NCBI GenBank assembly: GCA_903231505.1
Contig: CAFBRK010000293.1
Coordinates: 1-64,000, forward strand
Length of the DNA stretch: 64,000 nucleotides
Source: Olavius algarvensis associated proteobacterium Delta 3
GTDB lineage: Bacteria > Desulfobacterota > Desulfobacteria > Desulfobacterales > CAFBRK01
Reading direction: 5' to 3'
Shown here: positions 51,977 through 59,479 of the stretch, piece by piece
Position numbering within the stretch: the stretch's first letter is position 1
Layout: each line of letters starts with the position of its first letter
The notes under the pieces: model-generated
The model's input: only the letters and a program-made list of their open reading frames with translations
What the model was told of the DNA's origin: nothing
Databases searched by the model: none
Translations under genes and position numbers: made by a program

Positions 51977-52218
51977 TCCTTTGTCCTCCGTGATGTTCGG
52001 AACACGGCGGCGACAAACAGCACCGTACTCACGCCGGCGCCCACCGACGCCTCGGTAAATGCCACGTCCACCGCCCCCATAATCGCCCACAGAAGACACA
52101 ACATGAAGCTGTAGGCACCGAAAAGTATGGCGGCACCCAGCAGGTCCTTGACTGTGATCGCGGCGACCGCACAGATCAGGACGATGGCCAGTACTAGTAA
52201 TTCGATCTGCCAGATCAT
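51973..52218 (-). CDS. MbhD-like subunit (DUF4040, MrpA-tail domain)
   Basis: The 81-residue three-helix membrane protein reads MIWQIELLVLAIVLICAVAA, ITVKDLLGAAILFGAYSFML and VAFTEASVGAGVSTVLFVAA. TEASVGAG is the signature of the DUF4040/MbhD family, the C-terminal part of canonical MrpA. The gene overlaps subunit G upstream by three bases and subunit B downstream by four, so all three are translationally coupled. Splitting of MrpA into NuoL-like and MbhD/MbhE pieces is known for Mbh- and Mrp-like complexes of anaerobes. Confidence 0.9.
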   Translation of the reverse strand: MIWQIELLVLAIVLICAVAAITVKDLLGAAILFGAYSFMLCLLWAIMGAVDVAFTEASVGAGVSTVLFVAAVFRTSRRTKD

Positions 52219-52538
52219 GATTGGCCTTCTTTTGTCCATGGTTTCAAACCCGCACGCACCCCCGCATCGATGATGGCATGGGTGGCCGTCGGACTCGTGA
52301 TATAGATGAAAATGACAATCAGAACGATCTTGGCTGCCGTCAGAAACGTGTGCAGGGAAGCATCCTGTGCGATATACAGGGCGATGCCGGACATGGTGAA
52401 CAGCTGACCGGCCGTATCCAGTTTTCCCGCCGGGTGCAGACGTGAATAAAAATCCGGAAAACGGATAATGCCGATGGACCCGCCGAAAAAGAATATCAGC
52501 CCACCGATCACCAGAATCGCGCTGAGCCAATTGATCAT
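52215..52538 (-). CDS. Mrp antiporter subunit G
   Basis: The 107-residue protein has three membrane helices and the MnhG/MrpG pattern: LVIGGLIFFFGGSIGIIRFP, DFYSRLHPAGKLDTAGQLFT. FPDFYSRLHPAGK is the most diagnostic motif. It starts 17 bases after subunit F and overlaps the MbhD-like gene by three bases. It is a structural subunit needed for full Mrp activity in other bacteria. Confidence 0.93.
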   Translation of the reverse strand: MINWLSAILVIGGLIFFFGGSIGIIRFPDFYSRLHPAGKLDTAGQLFTMSGIALYIAQDASLHTFLTAAKIVLIVIFIYITSPTATHAIIDAGVRAGLKPWTKEGQS

Positions 52539-52555
52539 CTTTTGTGTTCCTTCCG

Positions 52556-52840
52556 TTACGGGGCCTCCTCGTACAGCCCCTTTTTCTTCTGAAAATACCG
52601 GGATGCGGCCAGCACGGCGATGAAATTGAGCAGTGCATAGGCCAGGGCAATGTCGACAAACATGTCGACCCGGTTGTACAGCAGCCCCACCAGAATCAAC
52701 ATGACGGTCGTCTTGCTGCCGATGGCGTTGACGCCGATGAGCCGGTCCAGCACCGTCGGACCGAACACGGCTCGATACAGGGACAGGAACATGATGATGC
52801 CCAGAAAAATTCCGCTATAGAGAAAGAAAGTGTCCATCAT
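52556..52840 (-). CDS. Mrp antiporter subunit F
   Basis: The 94-residue three-helix protein carries the MnhF/MrpF signature: RAVFGPTVLDRLIGVNAIGS, KTTVMLILVGLLYNRVDMFV, DIALAYALLNFIAVLAASRY. Its ATG overlaps the end of subunit E by four bases. The length is usual for the family. The E-F-G order at the 5' end of the operon is the same as in many Mrp-like clusters of anaerobic Proteobacteria. Confidence 0.93.
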   Translation of the reverse strand: MMDTFFLYSGIFLGIIMFLSLYRAVFGPTVLDRLIGVNAIGSKTTVMLILVGLLYNRVDMFVDIALAYALLNFIAVLAASRYFQKKKGLYEEAP

Positions 52841-53391
52841 TCGCGGAAAACCTCTGCAATACGCTTTTCCATTTCACCGGGAAGGGGTTCACCGGCTTTT
52901 GTATTGATACAGTGTACGGAAAATCGGCCGAGCACCGTCACATTGACGGTGATGGTGCCGGGCGTCAGGGTGATGGAATTGGCGAAGGTGGTTCGGGAGT
53001 AATCACCTTTCAGACGGCTCTCGAACTCGATAATCTGCGGATCGATCTTATCGATGAGCCGGGGGTGAAAGGTGAGATACATGACTTGCAGATTGGCCAA
53101 AAAGACCTGGTACAACAGCCAGGGGATATACCAGGCCAGCCGCACCCACATTCGGAGTATCCCCTTCGGCCGGCTGGCTGTGAAAAGCAGATCGCCCGAG
53201 AGAAAGGAAACAATGGCACTGGAGATAAGGCCCAGTGTGATGTGAAATGCATCGAATCGGCCCGAGAAGATCAGCCATAGGATAAAACAGATAATAAACG
53301 ACAGGAAAAAGGTGGTGTTGCGTCGAGCGCTTGGGGGAGCGCCCACGGATGTGTCTGGGGAGCCATTGTCGCGTTTCGGGGAGGGGTCCAT
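52837..53391 (-). CDS. Mrp antiporter subunit E (first gene of operon)
   Basis: The product is 184 residues from the ATG at 53391; a GTG at 53400 is an alternative start. After a short polar N-terminus there are two or three helices (TFFLSFIICFILWLIFSGRF; ITLGLISSAIVSFLSGDLLF; WLLYQVFLANLQVMYLTFHP). The MnhE block follows: FESRLKGDYSRTTFANSITL, TPGTITVNV. This is the classic MrpE pattern. As first gene it defines the operon promoter, which must lie in 53400-53600; no clear sigma-54 or -35/-10 match was found. It overlaps subunit F by four bases. Confidence 0.9.
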   Translation of the reverse strand: MDPSPKRDNGSPDTSVGAPPSARRNTTFFLSFIICFILWLIFSGRFDAFHITLGLISSAIVSFLSGDLLFTASRPKGILRMWVRLAWYIPWLLYQVFLANLQVMYLTFHPRLIDKIDPQIIEFESRLKGDYSRTTFANSITLTPGTITVNVTVLGRFSVHCINTKAGEPLPGEMEKRIAEVFRE

Positions 53392-53602
53392 TTTCCTCAC
53401 TGTTCCCAGTGTTCCGGCCGATGTCTGAATGGCGTTTCAAGCAGGATCCGGGCAAAGTTGTTGTCGTGTAGGTACAATCAGCTTGCCCCTATGCGGCGAC
53501 GTTGATTATTTTGATGATCTTCTCCTCTACTCTTAATAGATGGTTTTACTGCGGGGTGAATCGTTTCCTCGCGGTATCCCGGAACGGCATGGGATGCCCG
53601 GA

Positions 53603-54160
53603 CTACCTGTTTAACCACACACTGTGAACGTCATCGATGGTGTCCCTGACGGCCTGGAGCGCGTTCAGGACCCGCGTATACTGCATCGCCAGGCCCACCA
53701 TCTCTCCCAACAGCATCAGGGAATCCACATCGTCACCCGATACGTCCCAGGGCGCCCCGTGGTAAAGACGCACATCTCCGATGACGCGATCGTAAATCTT
53801 GATGGGAATCGAAACGATGGCGCGGATACCTTCGGCTCGTGCATTTTCCGGGTACTGAAGCTGATCGGAGGTTTCGATGTCCGGTATGATCACCGGCTGG
53901 CCGCCTCTGGAATGCCGGAGGCTCTTTGCCGACAGCACCGGTCCCTTGTTGACGTACTCGGCGCTGAGCCCAAACGTAGCCAGAATTTCCAGTTCATCGG
54001 TGTCGATATCCAGCGCAAAAACCGTGCAGCCTTTGATGCCCAGGGCCCCTACGAGAAGTCGGGTGAGGTGGTCGGCCATGAGGTCCAGTTGGTCCGACTG
54101 GGCGATGGCTCGGGTGACCGCCATAAATACATCGATATCGAGGGTCTCTTTGTCTGCCAT
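53603..54160 (-). CDS. GAF-domain protein
   Basis: The product is 185 residues from the ATG at 54160, which has AAGGAGGATGCC directly upstream. Nearly the entire protein is one GAF domain: LLVGALGIKGCTVFALDIDT, ELEILATFGLSAEYVNKGPV, IRAIVSIPIKIYDRVIGDVR. A C-terminal helix follows. There is no output domain, so it may bind a small ligand and act by protein contact, like the free-standing cNMP-binding domain at 50212. It is followed 200 bases later by the antiporter operon and preceded on the same strand by a universal stress protein gene 59 bases away. Confidence 0.85.
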   Translation of the reverse strand: MADKETLDIDVFMAVTRAIAQSDQLDLMADHLTRLLVGALGIKGCTVFALDIDTDELEILATFGLSAEYVNKGPVLSAKSLRHSRGGQPVIIPDIETSDQLQYPENARAEGIRAIVSIPIKIYDRVIGDVRLYHGAPWDVSGDDVDSLMLLGEMVGLAMQYTRVLNALQAVRDTIDDVHSVWLNR

Positions 54161-54219
54161 GGCATCCTCCTTATTTACGCTTGCCGAAGGGTGTATCCTG
54201 TCAACGGCAGCGTGCTCGG

Positions 54220-54684
54220 TCACGAGACGATGCACACCGTAACGTTTTTCAGTGCCGCCACCACCTTGTTGTAGACGCTGGCAGTGAAAAAGCGGGTAAT
54301 TTTCCCGGGTTTGCGGCTCAGCACCAGGAGCTGATAATGTTCCCTCATCACCTGGTCGACGATTTCTCCGGCCACATCTTTTTTCCGGGCCTTGAAAACA
54401 TAGCGAACTTGGTCCTCGCCGATACCTTTTTCCCGCAGTTGCTCCACCACAGCCATCAGAGACTTCTCCTGGTCCTTAACCTTCTGCAGCAGATAGCCGA
54501 GATTCTCTTTTAGTTTTCCGGTAATGGACTGGCCGCTGGTTTCGATGTCAGGTAACGGGGCGTAAGTGTTGAACAGGGTGACTTCCAGTTCAGCGTTGAC
54601 CGCAAATGTGTCGACGACAAAGTCAAGGGCCTTCTGATCCTGCGGGGTGAAATTGTACGGGAGCAGCAGTTTTTTACCGGCCAT
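54220..54684 (-). CDS. Universal stress protein (UspA family)
   Basis: The product is 154 residues from the ATG at 54684 (AAAGGAGGACACC upstream). It begins MAGKKLLLPYNFTPQDQKAL and has the Rossmann-like UspA fold. The C-terminal nucleotide-loop region REHYQLLVLSRKPGKITRFF followed by TASVYNKVVAALKNVTVCIV differs from the G-x-x-G-x9-G-[ST] ATP-binding motif, so it may not bind ATP. Such small Usp proteins often regulate neighbouring proteins. It may be co-transcribed with the GAF gene. Confidence 0.85.
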   Translation of the reverse strand: MAGKKLLLPYNFTPQDQKALDFVVDTFAVNAELEVTLFNTYAPLPDIETSGQSITGKLKENLGYLLQKVKDQEKSLMAVVEQLREKGIGEDQVRYVFKARKKDVAGEIVDQVMREHYQLLVLSRKPGKITRFFTASVYNKVVAALKNVTVCIVS

Positions 54685-54979
54685 GGTGTCCTCCTTTCTC
54701 CCGTTTCGGGGACTGGATGTCCGTAGGGCATGCCGTCCGGGGAACACAAGACCAATGTTGGTGCCTATATCGCAGATGACGGACGATCACCAGCTGTTCA
54801 GATAGATCCTCAAAGAGGTCAGATGAGAATCTGTACTTTCGCTGAAGAATGTGTCGATGAAGAAGAAAATCCCCTGTCAATGGGACGTTGTAAATGTCAG
54901 TGGGTCTGCAACGGGGTCGATTTTGTAAAATGCTGGCATACTTTGGGGATAATTTCAAGCGCAAAGAGAGACGCGCGTC

Positions 54980-56362
54980 TTAAGAAAATTCCACCGGTTC
55001 TATCTTATACTTTTTCATACGTTTCCAGATCGTTACACGGCTGACACCCAGGCGGCGCGCCGCCTCGGACCGGTTTCCGCCGCACGCTTTCAGAACGTCG
55101 AGCATTTTTTCCCTCTCATGCCGGTAACCCGGCGGAATGGCCTCGGGAATCGGCGCGCATTCCCGGCTGTCGGCAATGCGCGGGGGTAAATGATGCGCGT
55201 GGATGCCACCGCTATGGCACAGGACAAAGGCATATTCGATCGCATTCCGGAGCTCTCTCACGTTTCCCGGCCACGAGTAGGCCGTGAGGCTCTCCATGGC
55301 TTCGGGGGTCATTCCCAAAATCTTCTTTCCGGATTTCTCATTGTTCTTACGGATGAAATACTGAACAATGATCGGGATGTCCTCTTTCCTGTCTTTGAGG
55401 GACGGGCAATGGAGCGGAAACACATTGACCCGGAAAAAAAGGTCTTCCCGGAACGCTCCCTGGGTGATCAGTTTTTCGAGATCCTTATTGGTGGCCGTCA
55501 AGATCCGCACATCGATGCGGATCGGCTGATGGTCGCCCACCCTCTCGATCTCTTTTTCCTCGAGCACCCGAAGCAGCTTGACCTGGGTGGCCATGGGGAC
55601 ATCGCCCAACTCGTCCAGAAAAATCGTTCCACCGTGGGCCGCCTCAAACCGGCCGACCCGGTTCCGGTTGGCGCCGGTATAGGCGCCACGGGTGTGGCCG
55701 AACAGTTCGCTCTCCAAAAGGTTCTCGTTCAGAGCTGCGCAATTGACTTTGATGAACGGTTTGTCGCGACGCGGACTGACATCATGAATCGCCCGAGCCA
55801 CCAGCTCTTTTCCTGTGCCGCTTTCACCGTGGATCATTACCGGGGCTTCTGTCATCGCCACATTGTCGATGAGTTCGTAGAGGTTTTGCATGATGGCCGA
55901 TTTACCGAGAATCCCGTGAAATCCATCTTCCATGTGAAGGGATTTTCGCAGTGCCGTGATTTCCTGCTGCTTGCGAACCACTTCGGACATATCGGTCAAG
56001 GTTTCAACCGCCCCGATCATCCGGCCGTTTTCATCCCGCAGCACCGATGCATTTTTAATAATGTTGATGGTGCGATGATCCTTATTGGTGATCATGCACT
56101 TTTTGGCTCGAACAGTTCCTTCCCTGTAGAGACCGCACCAATCAGCCCCGGTGCCTTTGCCGATAATCTCACAACCGGTGCAATCGAGCACTCGGCATGA
56201 ACGGCCCACCAGTTCTTCTGACGAATAACCCGTCAGCCGTTCAGCGGCTGGATTCACGGCCATGACCACGCCTTTGGTGTCTACCACAAGGATGCCATCC
56301 TGCAGGGTTTCAACCACGGTTTTCCAGTGTTTGGATAAGTCAAGCATATTGTTGATGTCCAC
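54980..56362 (-). CDS. Sigma-54-dependent PAS/AAA+/Fis activator
   Basis: This 460-residue enhancer-binding protein has a PAS domain (about 10-125), an AAA+ domain with Walker A GESGTGKE, the sigma-54 contact loop GAYTGA (usually GAFTGA) and Walker B GGTIFLDELGD, and a Fis-type helix-turn-helix at the C-terminus (NRSEAARRLGVSRVTIWKRM). The PAS domain has five cysteines in a short stretch: CRVLDCTGCEIIGKG, then WCGLY and KKCMI. That arrangement could hold a metal or react with thiols or sulfide. There is no receiver domain. The start is taken as the GTG at 56362; the ATG at 56347 is an alternative. It is divergent from a sigma-54 promoter and a palindromic operator that recurs upstream of a second target unit, so it probably controls both. 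Confidence 0.93.
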   Translation of the reverse strand: MDINNMLDLSKHWKTVVETLQDGILVVDTKGVVMAVNPAAERLTGYSSEELVGRSCRVLDCTGCEIIGKGTGADWCGLYREGTVRAKKCMITNKDHRTINIIKNASVLRDENGRMIGAVETLTDMSEVVRKQQEITALRKSLHMEDGFHGILGKSAIMQNLYELIDNVAMTEAPVMIHGESGTGKELVARAIHDVSPRRDKPFIKVNCAALNENLLESELFGHTRGAYTGANRNRVGRFEAAHGGTIFLDELGDVPMATQVKLLRVLEEKEIERVGDHQPIRIDVRILTATNKDLEKLITQGAFREDLFFRVNVFPLHCPSLKDRKEDIPIIVQYFIRKNNEKSGKKILGMTPEAMESLTAYSWPGNVRELRNAIEYAFVLCHSGGIHAHHLPPRIADSRECAPIPEAIPPGYRHEREKMLDVLKACGGNRSEAARRLGVSRVTIWKRMKKYKIEPVEFS

Positions 56363-56467
56363 TTGTCCGATTGAGGCTATAGGTGTGCGTCATCCTTTCC
56401 CGACAATGCCATGGTCGAGACGCACCACCATGGGCGTCCGATACCATAACACGTCCATTTGAATAAC

Positions 56468-56492
56468 ACTATTAACCTGACAAGTTAACACT
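56468..56492. promoter_or_regulatory. Imperfect GTTAAC-type palindrome (operator copy 1)
   Basis: ACTATTAACCT, three bases GAC, AAGTTAACACT: eight of eleven positions pair, and the sequence matches the perfect copy at 57589-57613. A further half site GCTAACCT follows at 56493-56500. It lies about 105 bases upstream of the sigma-54 promoter at 56585 and about 110 bases upstream of the activator's own start on the other strand. Confidence 0.65.
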
Positions 56493-56584
56493 GCTAACCT
56501 AATACGCATAAACTGTGGATTCAAGTGAGCTGCGATTATATTAAAAAAATCGTGAAAACAATACGTTGGAACAGTCTTGGCTAC

Positions 56585-56600
56585 TGGCATGATCATTGCT
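56585..56600 (+). promoter_or_regulatory. Sigma-54 (-24/-12) promoter
   Basis: TGGCATGATCATTGCT fits the sigma-54 consensus TGGCAY-N5-TTGCW, with GG and GC ten bases apart. It lies 118 bases before the first DsrE-like gene and directly beside a sigma-54 activator gene. Confidence 0.75.
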
Positions 56601-56718
56601 GTACCTCGTCCTACAGCCGGATCGGTTTAAATTGGGCATCTTGTCCGGCACTGGAAAAGGACGATCAACCACATGGGTCGATGCCCGCTGGTGTATCGCT
56701 CGGATCGGGTGGAGCAAT

Positions 56719-57015
56719 ATGGTCGAGGGTCGGAAAATCGCTATTCTCGTAAAGGGATCCGCACAAATCGAGGAACTTCCGGGTATTCTCCAAAGTTTTG
56801 AGAGGTATTTCCAGTATATTCAGGTGTTCTTTATCTGCGGCGCTCAGACCGACACCAAGGCGGTGTCACAAGTCACCATTGACCGTTTCTCCGACTGCGA
56901 AGCGGCCTGTTTTGCCGACGATGTGGCGAGCGCACGTCGATACGGATTCCGGTATACCACCATCGAGGAGATGGCGCCGATGCTGCGGGTATTCGACGCC
57001 GTTATGCCCATCTAA
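56719..57015 (+). CDS. DsrE-like small protein 1
   Basis: The product is 98 residues from the ATG at 56719 (GGGTGGAGCAAT upstream). Opening strand RKIAILVKGSAQIEELPGIL, then YFQYIQVFFICGAQTDTKAV and late DDVASARRYGFRYTTIEEMA suggest a small alpha/beta protein like the DsrE/TusD group. One cysteine lies in FFICGAQ and two more in SDCEAACFADD. The assignment is tentative, based on size, secondary structure and neighbours. Its TAA is immediately followed by the ATG of the next gene. It is the first gene of a sigma-54-driven unit. Confidence 0.6.
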   Translation: MVEGRKIAILVKGSAQIEELPGILQSFERYFQYIQVFFICGAQTDTKAVSQVTIDRFSDCEAACFADDVASARRYGFRYTTIEEMAPMLRVFDAVMPI

Positions 57016-57210
57016 ATGAGCAGCCGAATTCTGCATATTCTCAAATCACCCCCCGATCAGGTGGTCTCCCATTTTATCGATGAAATCACCGGAGACGGCG
57101 TCGCATCGGTATTCAGCCTTTACCGGGATGATATCGCGGATTTGCCTGTGGACTGGTCCCGTCTGGTGGACGACATCTTCAACCATGAGCTGGTGATCTG
57201 CTGGTGGTGA
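57016..57210 (+). CDS. DsrH/TusB-like small protein 2
   Basis: The 64-residue protein begins SSRILHILKSPPDQVVSHFI and ends DDIFNHELVICWW. The start (LHILKSPPD) and short length recall DsrH/TusB, the smallest subunit of the DsrEFH/TusBCD sulfur-relay hexamer, but the identity is weak. The ATG abuts the preceding stop codon, indicating coupled translation. The single cysteine is in the C-terminal ICWW. Function inferred only from context. Confidence 0.5.
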   Translation: MSSRILHILKSPPDQVVSHFIDEITGDGVASVFSLYRDDIADLPVDWSRLVDDIFNHELVICWW

Positions 57211-57215
57211 CGCCC

Positions 57216-57545
57216 ATGACGCGAATTGACGAGAAGAAAAATTGCGAAACCCTGGGCATACTGGTGAATACCGACGATCACCCGGACTATGTGATTTCCC
57301 TGGCCCGTGCCGCCCGGATCAAGGGGAAAATGGTCCGGCTTCATTTTTCAGGTCCGGGGGTTCTGTTGCTGTATGAAACGGAGATGGGTGAAATCCGCGA
57401 TTTCGCCCATGCGACGGCATGTGCCGAAAGTTTAGCCAGATATGGTCATCCTGCCGCCAAAGAACAGCTGGTCGGCATTCAAATTGTGCCGGCAACGGAA
57501 CTGGGTCGATTCATTTCGGATTGCCAACGCTATGTGACGTTCTGA
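57216..57545 (+). CDS. DsrE/DsrF-like small protein 3
   Basis: The product is 109 residues from the ATG at 57216; a GTG at 57204 overlapping the previous gene is an alternative. It begins TRIDEKKNCETLGILVNTDD and shows HPDYVISLARAARIKGKMVR, LHFSGPGVLLLYETEMGEIR, then a CAESL segment. This is the DsrE-fold layout (strand, helix after D-H-P-x-Y, central strand, glycine turn). The cysteine near residue 68 could be the sulfur carrier. It is the last gene of the unit; the intergenic region that follows holds the second operator and sigma-54 promoter. Confidence 0.6.
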   Translation: MTRIDEKKNCETLGILVNTDDHPDYVISLARAARIKGKMVRLHFSGPGVLLLYETEMGEIRDFAHATACAESLARYGHPAAKEQLVGIQIVPATELGRFISDCQRYVTF

Positions 57546-57588
57546 GTTTTGAGCAACAAACCATTGAGACATCGGCTGTCTTACGAAA

Positions 57589-57613
57589 AGTGTTAACCTC
57601 AAAGGTTAACACT
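57589..57613. promoter_or_regulatory. Perfect GTTAAC-type palindrome (operator copy 2)
   Basis: AGTGTTAACCT, CAA, AGGTTAACACT: 11-base arms with perfect symmetry around three bases. A further half site GGTTAAC follows at 57615-57621. It lies about 115 bases upstream of the sigma-54 promoter at 57715, a normal distance for an enhancer. Confidence 0.75.
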
Positions 57614-57714
57614 TGGTTAACAAATTGTTACACAACGTTTATCCGGATTTTTCAGTAAAGATATAAAATATAATGATATCAATAGTATATATTATTGAAT
57701 GGTTTTTTTAAGTT

Positions 57715-57730
57715 TGGCACATCCGTTGCA
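57715..57730 (+). promoter_or_regulatory. Sigma-54 (-24/-12) promoter
   Basis: TGGCACATCCGTTGCA is an exact match to the sigma-54 consensus TGGCAC-N5-TTGCA. It lies 113 bases before the start codon of the cytochrome-like gene at 57843. Confidence 0.9.
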
Positions 57731-57842
57731 AAATGGAAACCCGACCCGTCGAGTTCGGGAAGTTTCAGACAAATGCATAAGACGGTTTTCAAATAATATA
57801 ATAAACTAAAATAAATAAAATAAGGGAAAGGAGAGAATCACC

Positions 57843-58184
57843 ATGTTTCGAAAGTTCTTGGTAATGGCGCTGGCCATTCTAGTTTCATTCAGTTTCATCA
57901 GCGTGTCATTTGCCGCCGAGGGGAACAAGCGCAAAGGAAAATACACCTACCGGAAAGTCTACAAGGCGTGTCATGAGCGGGGTGAAGTCGATCTCGCCAA
58001 ACCGCCCATCAATCCGGATGGCCACACCCAGGCCGAGTGGACCACCATCTTCGAGGGCAAAACGTTTGACGAATTCGGTTGCCAGGAAGAGTGGAGCAAC
58101 CTGGGCGAGAATCAACTGGCGGATATTTATGCATACCTTCACGCCCACGCGTCAGATTCTCCGACGCCGCTGAAATGCAAATAA
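57843..58184 (+). CDS. Cytochrome c-like exported protein with degenerate haem motif
   Basis: The 113-residue protein has a clear signal peptide (MFRKFLVMALAILVSFSFIS) and a mature domain of class I cytochrome c type: GKYTYRKVYKACHERGEVDL near the N-terminus and LADIYAYLHAHA near the end. The haem site reads YKACH instead of CKACH, so the first cysteine of CxxCH is a tyrosine (TAC). Other cysteines (EFGCQEE; KCK at the end) are not in a second haem motif. It may bind haem by one thioether bond, have lost haem, or reflect a point error. The ATG has AAAGGAGAGAA upstream. It is the first gene of the sigma-54-driven sulfur/cytochrome unit. Confidence 0.8.
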   Translation: MFRKFLVMALAILVSFSFISVSFAAEGNKRKGKYTYRKVYKACHERGEVDLAKPPINPDGHTQAEWTTIFEGKTFDEFGCQEEWSNLGENQLADIYAYLHAHASDSPTPLKCK

Positions 58185-58245
58185 TCGATGCCCCCAACAC
58201 CCGGATTCGCAAATGGCACAGAAGGAACATTCAAGGAGGATTGAT

Positions 58246-59367
58246 ATGTATCGGAAAAAAGCTTTTTACGCGCTCGGTGCAGTACTGATCGCGGCACTCT
58301 GCTTCGGCACGGCAGTGACGGCTGGTGACAAAAAGGCCGGGGAATCGGCTGACTGGAAGTATCATGACATTGTCGATGTCGATTTCGTAATGCAGTATGC
58401 CAAGGTCCCCATGGCGGAAAACGTCATGATTATCGATGCCCGCCCGAAACGGCCCAAATACGACAAAGGCCATATCCCGATGGCGGTCAGCATGCCCAAT
58501 AGCCAGTTCGACAAGATGGTTGACCTGCTTCCCGAGAACAAAGACGCATTGCTGATATTTTATTGCGGCGGCCTTAAATGCAAACTGAGCCATAAATCCG
58601 CCTGGAAGGCCGAGAAACTGGGATATACCAATGTCAAGGTGTTTGCCGAGGGTTTTCCCCGGTGGATGAAGGTGCCGGGCAATTATGCGTCGGTATCCGA
58701 AGACTGGGTCCAAAAACAGATCGAAAACCAGGCGGACATGGTACTGGTTGACTCAAGGCCCAAGCGGAAAAAATATGACAAGGGGCATATCACCGGCGCC
58801 ATGAGCATCCCGGCCAGCCAGTTCGATAAAATGGTCGGTGAGCTTCCCCAGGAAAAGGACCGGTTGGTTGTCTTCTACTGTGGCGGGTACAAGTGCAAGT
58901 TGAGTCACAAGTCCGCTAAAAAAGCGATGGACCTGGGTTATAAAAAGGTCAAGGTGTTGTCCGCAGGGTATCCGGCCTGGAAGAAAAAATTTGGAGCCGT
59001 GGCGGCCGCACCGGGTCCGCTGAAAGCCGGGGAAGAGGAAGGCAGCCTTGACATCGAGACTTTCAAGAAGATCATGGCGGAAAAACCGGATAGCTTGTAC
59101 CTGGTCGATGTACGGGATGCGGATGAGTTCGCCACCGGTAGCCTCAAAACAGCCATAAATATCTCGGTTGACGTTCTCGAGAACAAGATCAAAACCCTCC
59201 CCAAAGAAAAATCGATCGTTTTTATCTGCGGCACGGGGGCTCGAAGCGGTGAGGCCTTTTACATGGTCCAGGACATTCGCCCCGAACTGAAGAATGTCTA
59301 TTACATCGAAGCGGAAATGAGTTTCGGTGAAGACGGCAGCTTTCAAATCACCAAATCCCAGGGGTAA
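58246..59367 (+). CDS. Exported triple-rhodanese protein
   Basis: The product is 373 residues from the ATG at 58246 (AAGGAGGATTGAT upstream). A signal peptide is followed by three rhodanese domains (about 40-145, 155-255 and 275-370). Domains 1 and 2 are near-duplicates, each with the active loop YCGG[LY]KCKLSHKSA (two cysteines) and RPK[RK][PK]KYDKGHI. Domain 3 has the classical loop FICGTGARSGEA with one cysteine. All three keep the catalytic cysteine, so it could pass sulfane sulfur between persulfides in the periplasm. It lies between the cytochrome-like gene (61 bases) and the octaheme cytochrome gene (112 bases) in one transcription unit. Confidence 0.92.
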   Translation: MYRKKAFYALGAVLIAALCFGTAVTAGDKKAGESADWKYHDIVDVDFVMQYAKVPMAENVMIIDARPKRPKYDKGHIPMAVSMPNSQFDKMVDLLPENKDALLIFYCGGLKCKLSHKSAWKAEKLGYTNVKVFAEGFPRWMKVPGNYASVSEDWVQKQIENQADMVLVDSRPKRKKYDKGHITGAMSIPASQFDKMVGELPQEKDRLVVFYCGGYKCKLSHKSAKKAMDLGYKKVKVLSAGYPAWKKKFGAVAAAPGPLKAGEEEGSLDIETFKKIMAEKPDSLYLVDVRDADEFATGSLKTAINISVDVLENKIKTLPKEKSIVFICGTGARSGEAFYMVQDIRPELKNVYYIEAEMSFGEDGSFQITKSQG

Positions 59368-59479
59368 CGGGTCGGGCCACTGGAAAACGCTCAATCGGCC
59401 ACATTTCCGAACGCCCGAATCGGGGATGTGGCCGGCGATCCTGTAATCACCGTTAAACGTTCTCCAAGGAGATGATTCG

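Noticed and set aside
52219..52659. N-terminal extension of the MbhD-like subunit to a 228-residue protein
   Set aside because: The added part is Arg/His-rich out-of-frame translation of subunits G and F; the true start (ATG 52218) overlaps the end of subunit G.
55190..56200. Open frame of 336 codons on the plus strand
   Set aside because: Antisense to the sigma-54 activator; the translation shows no domain.
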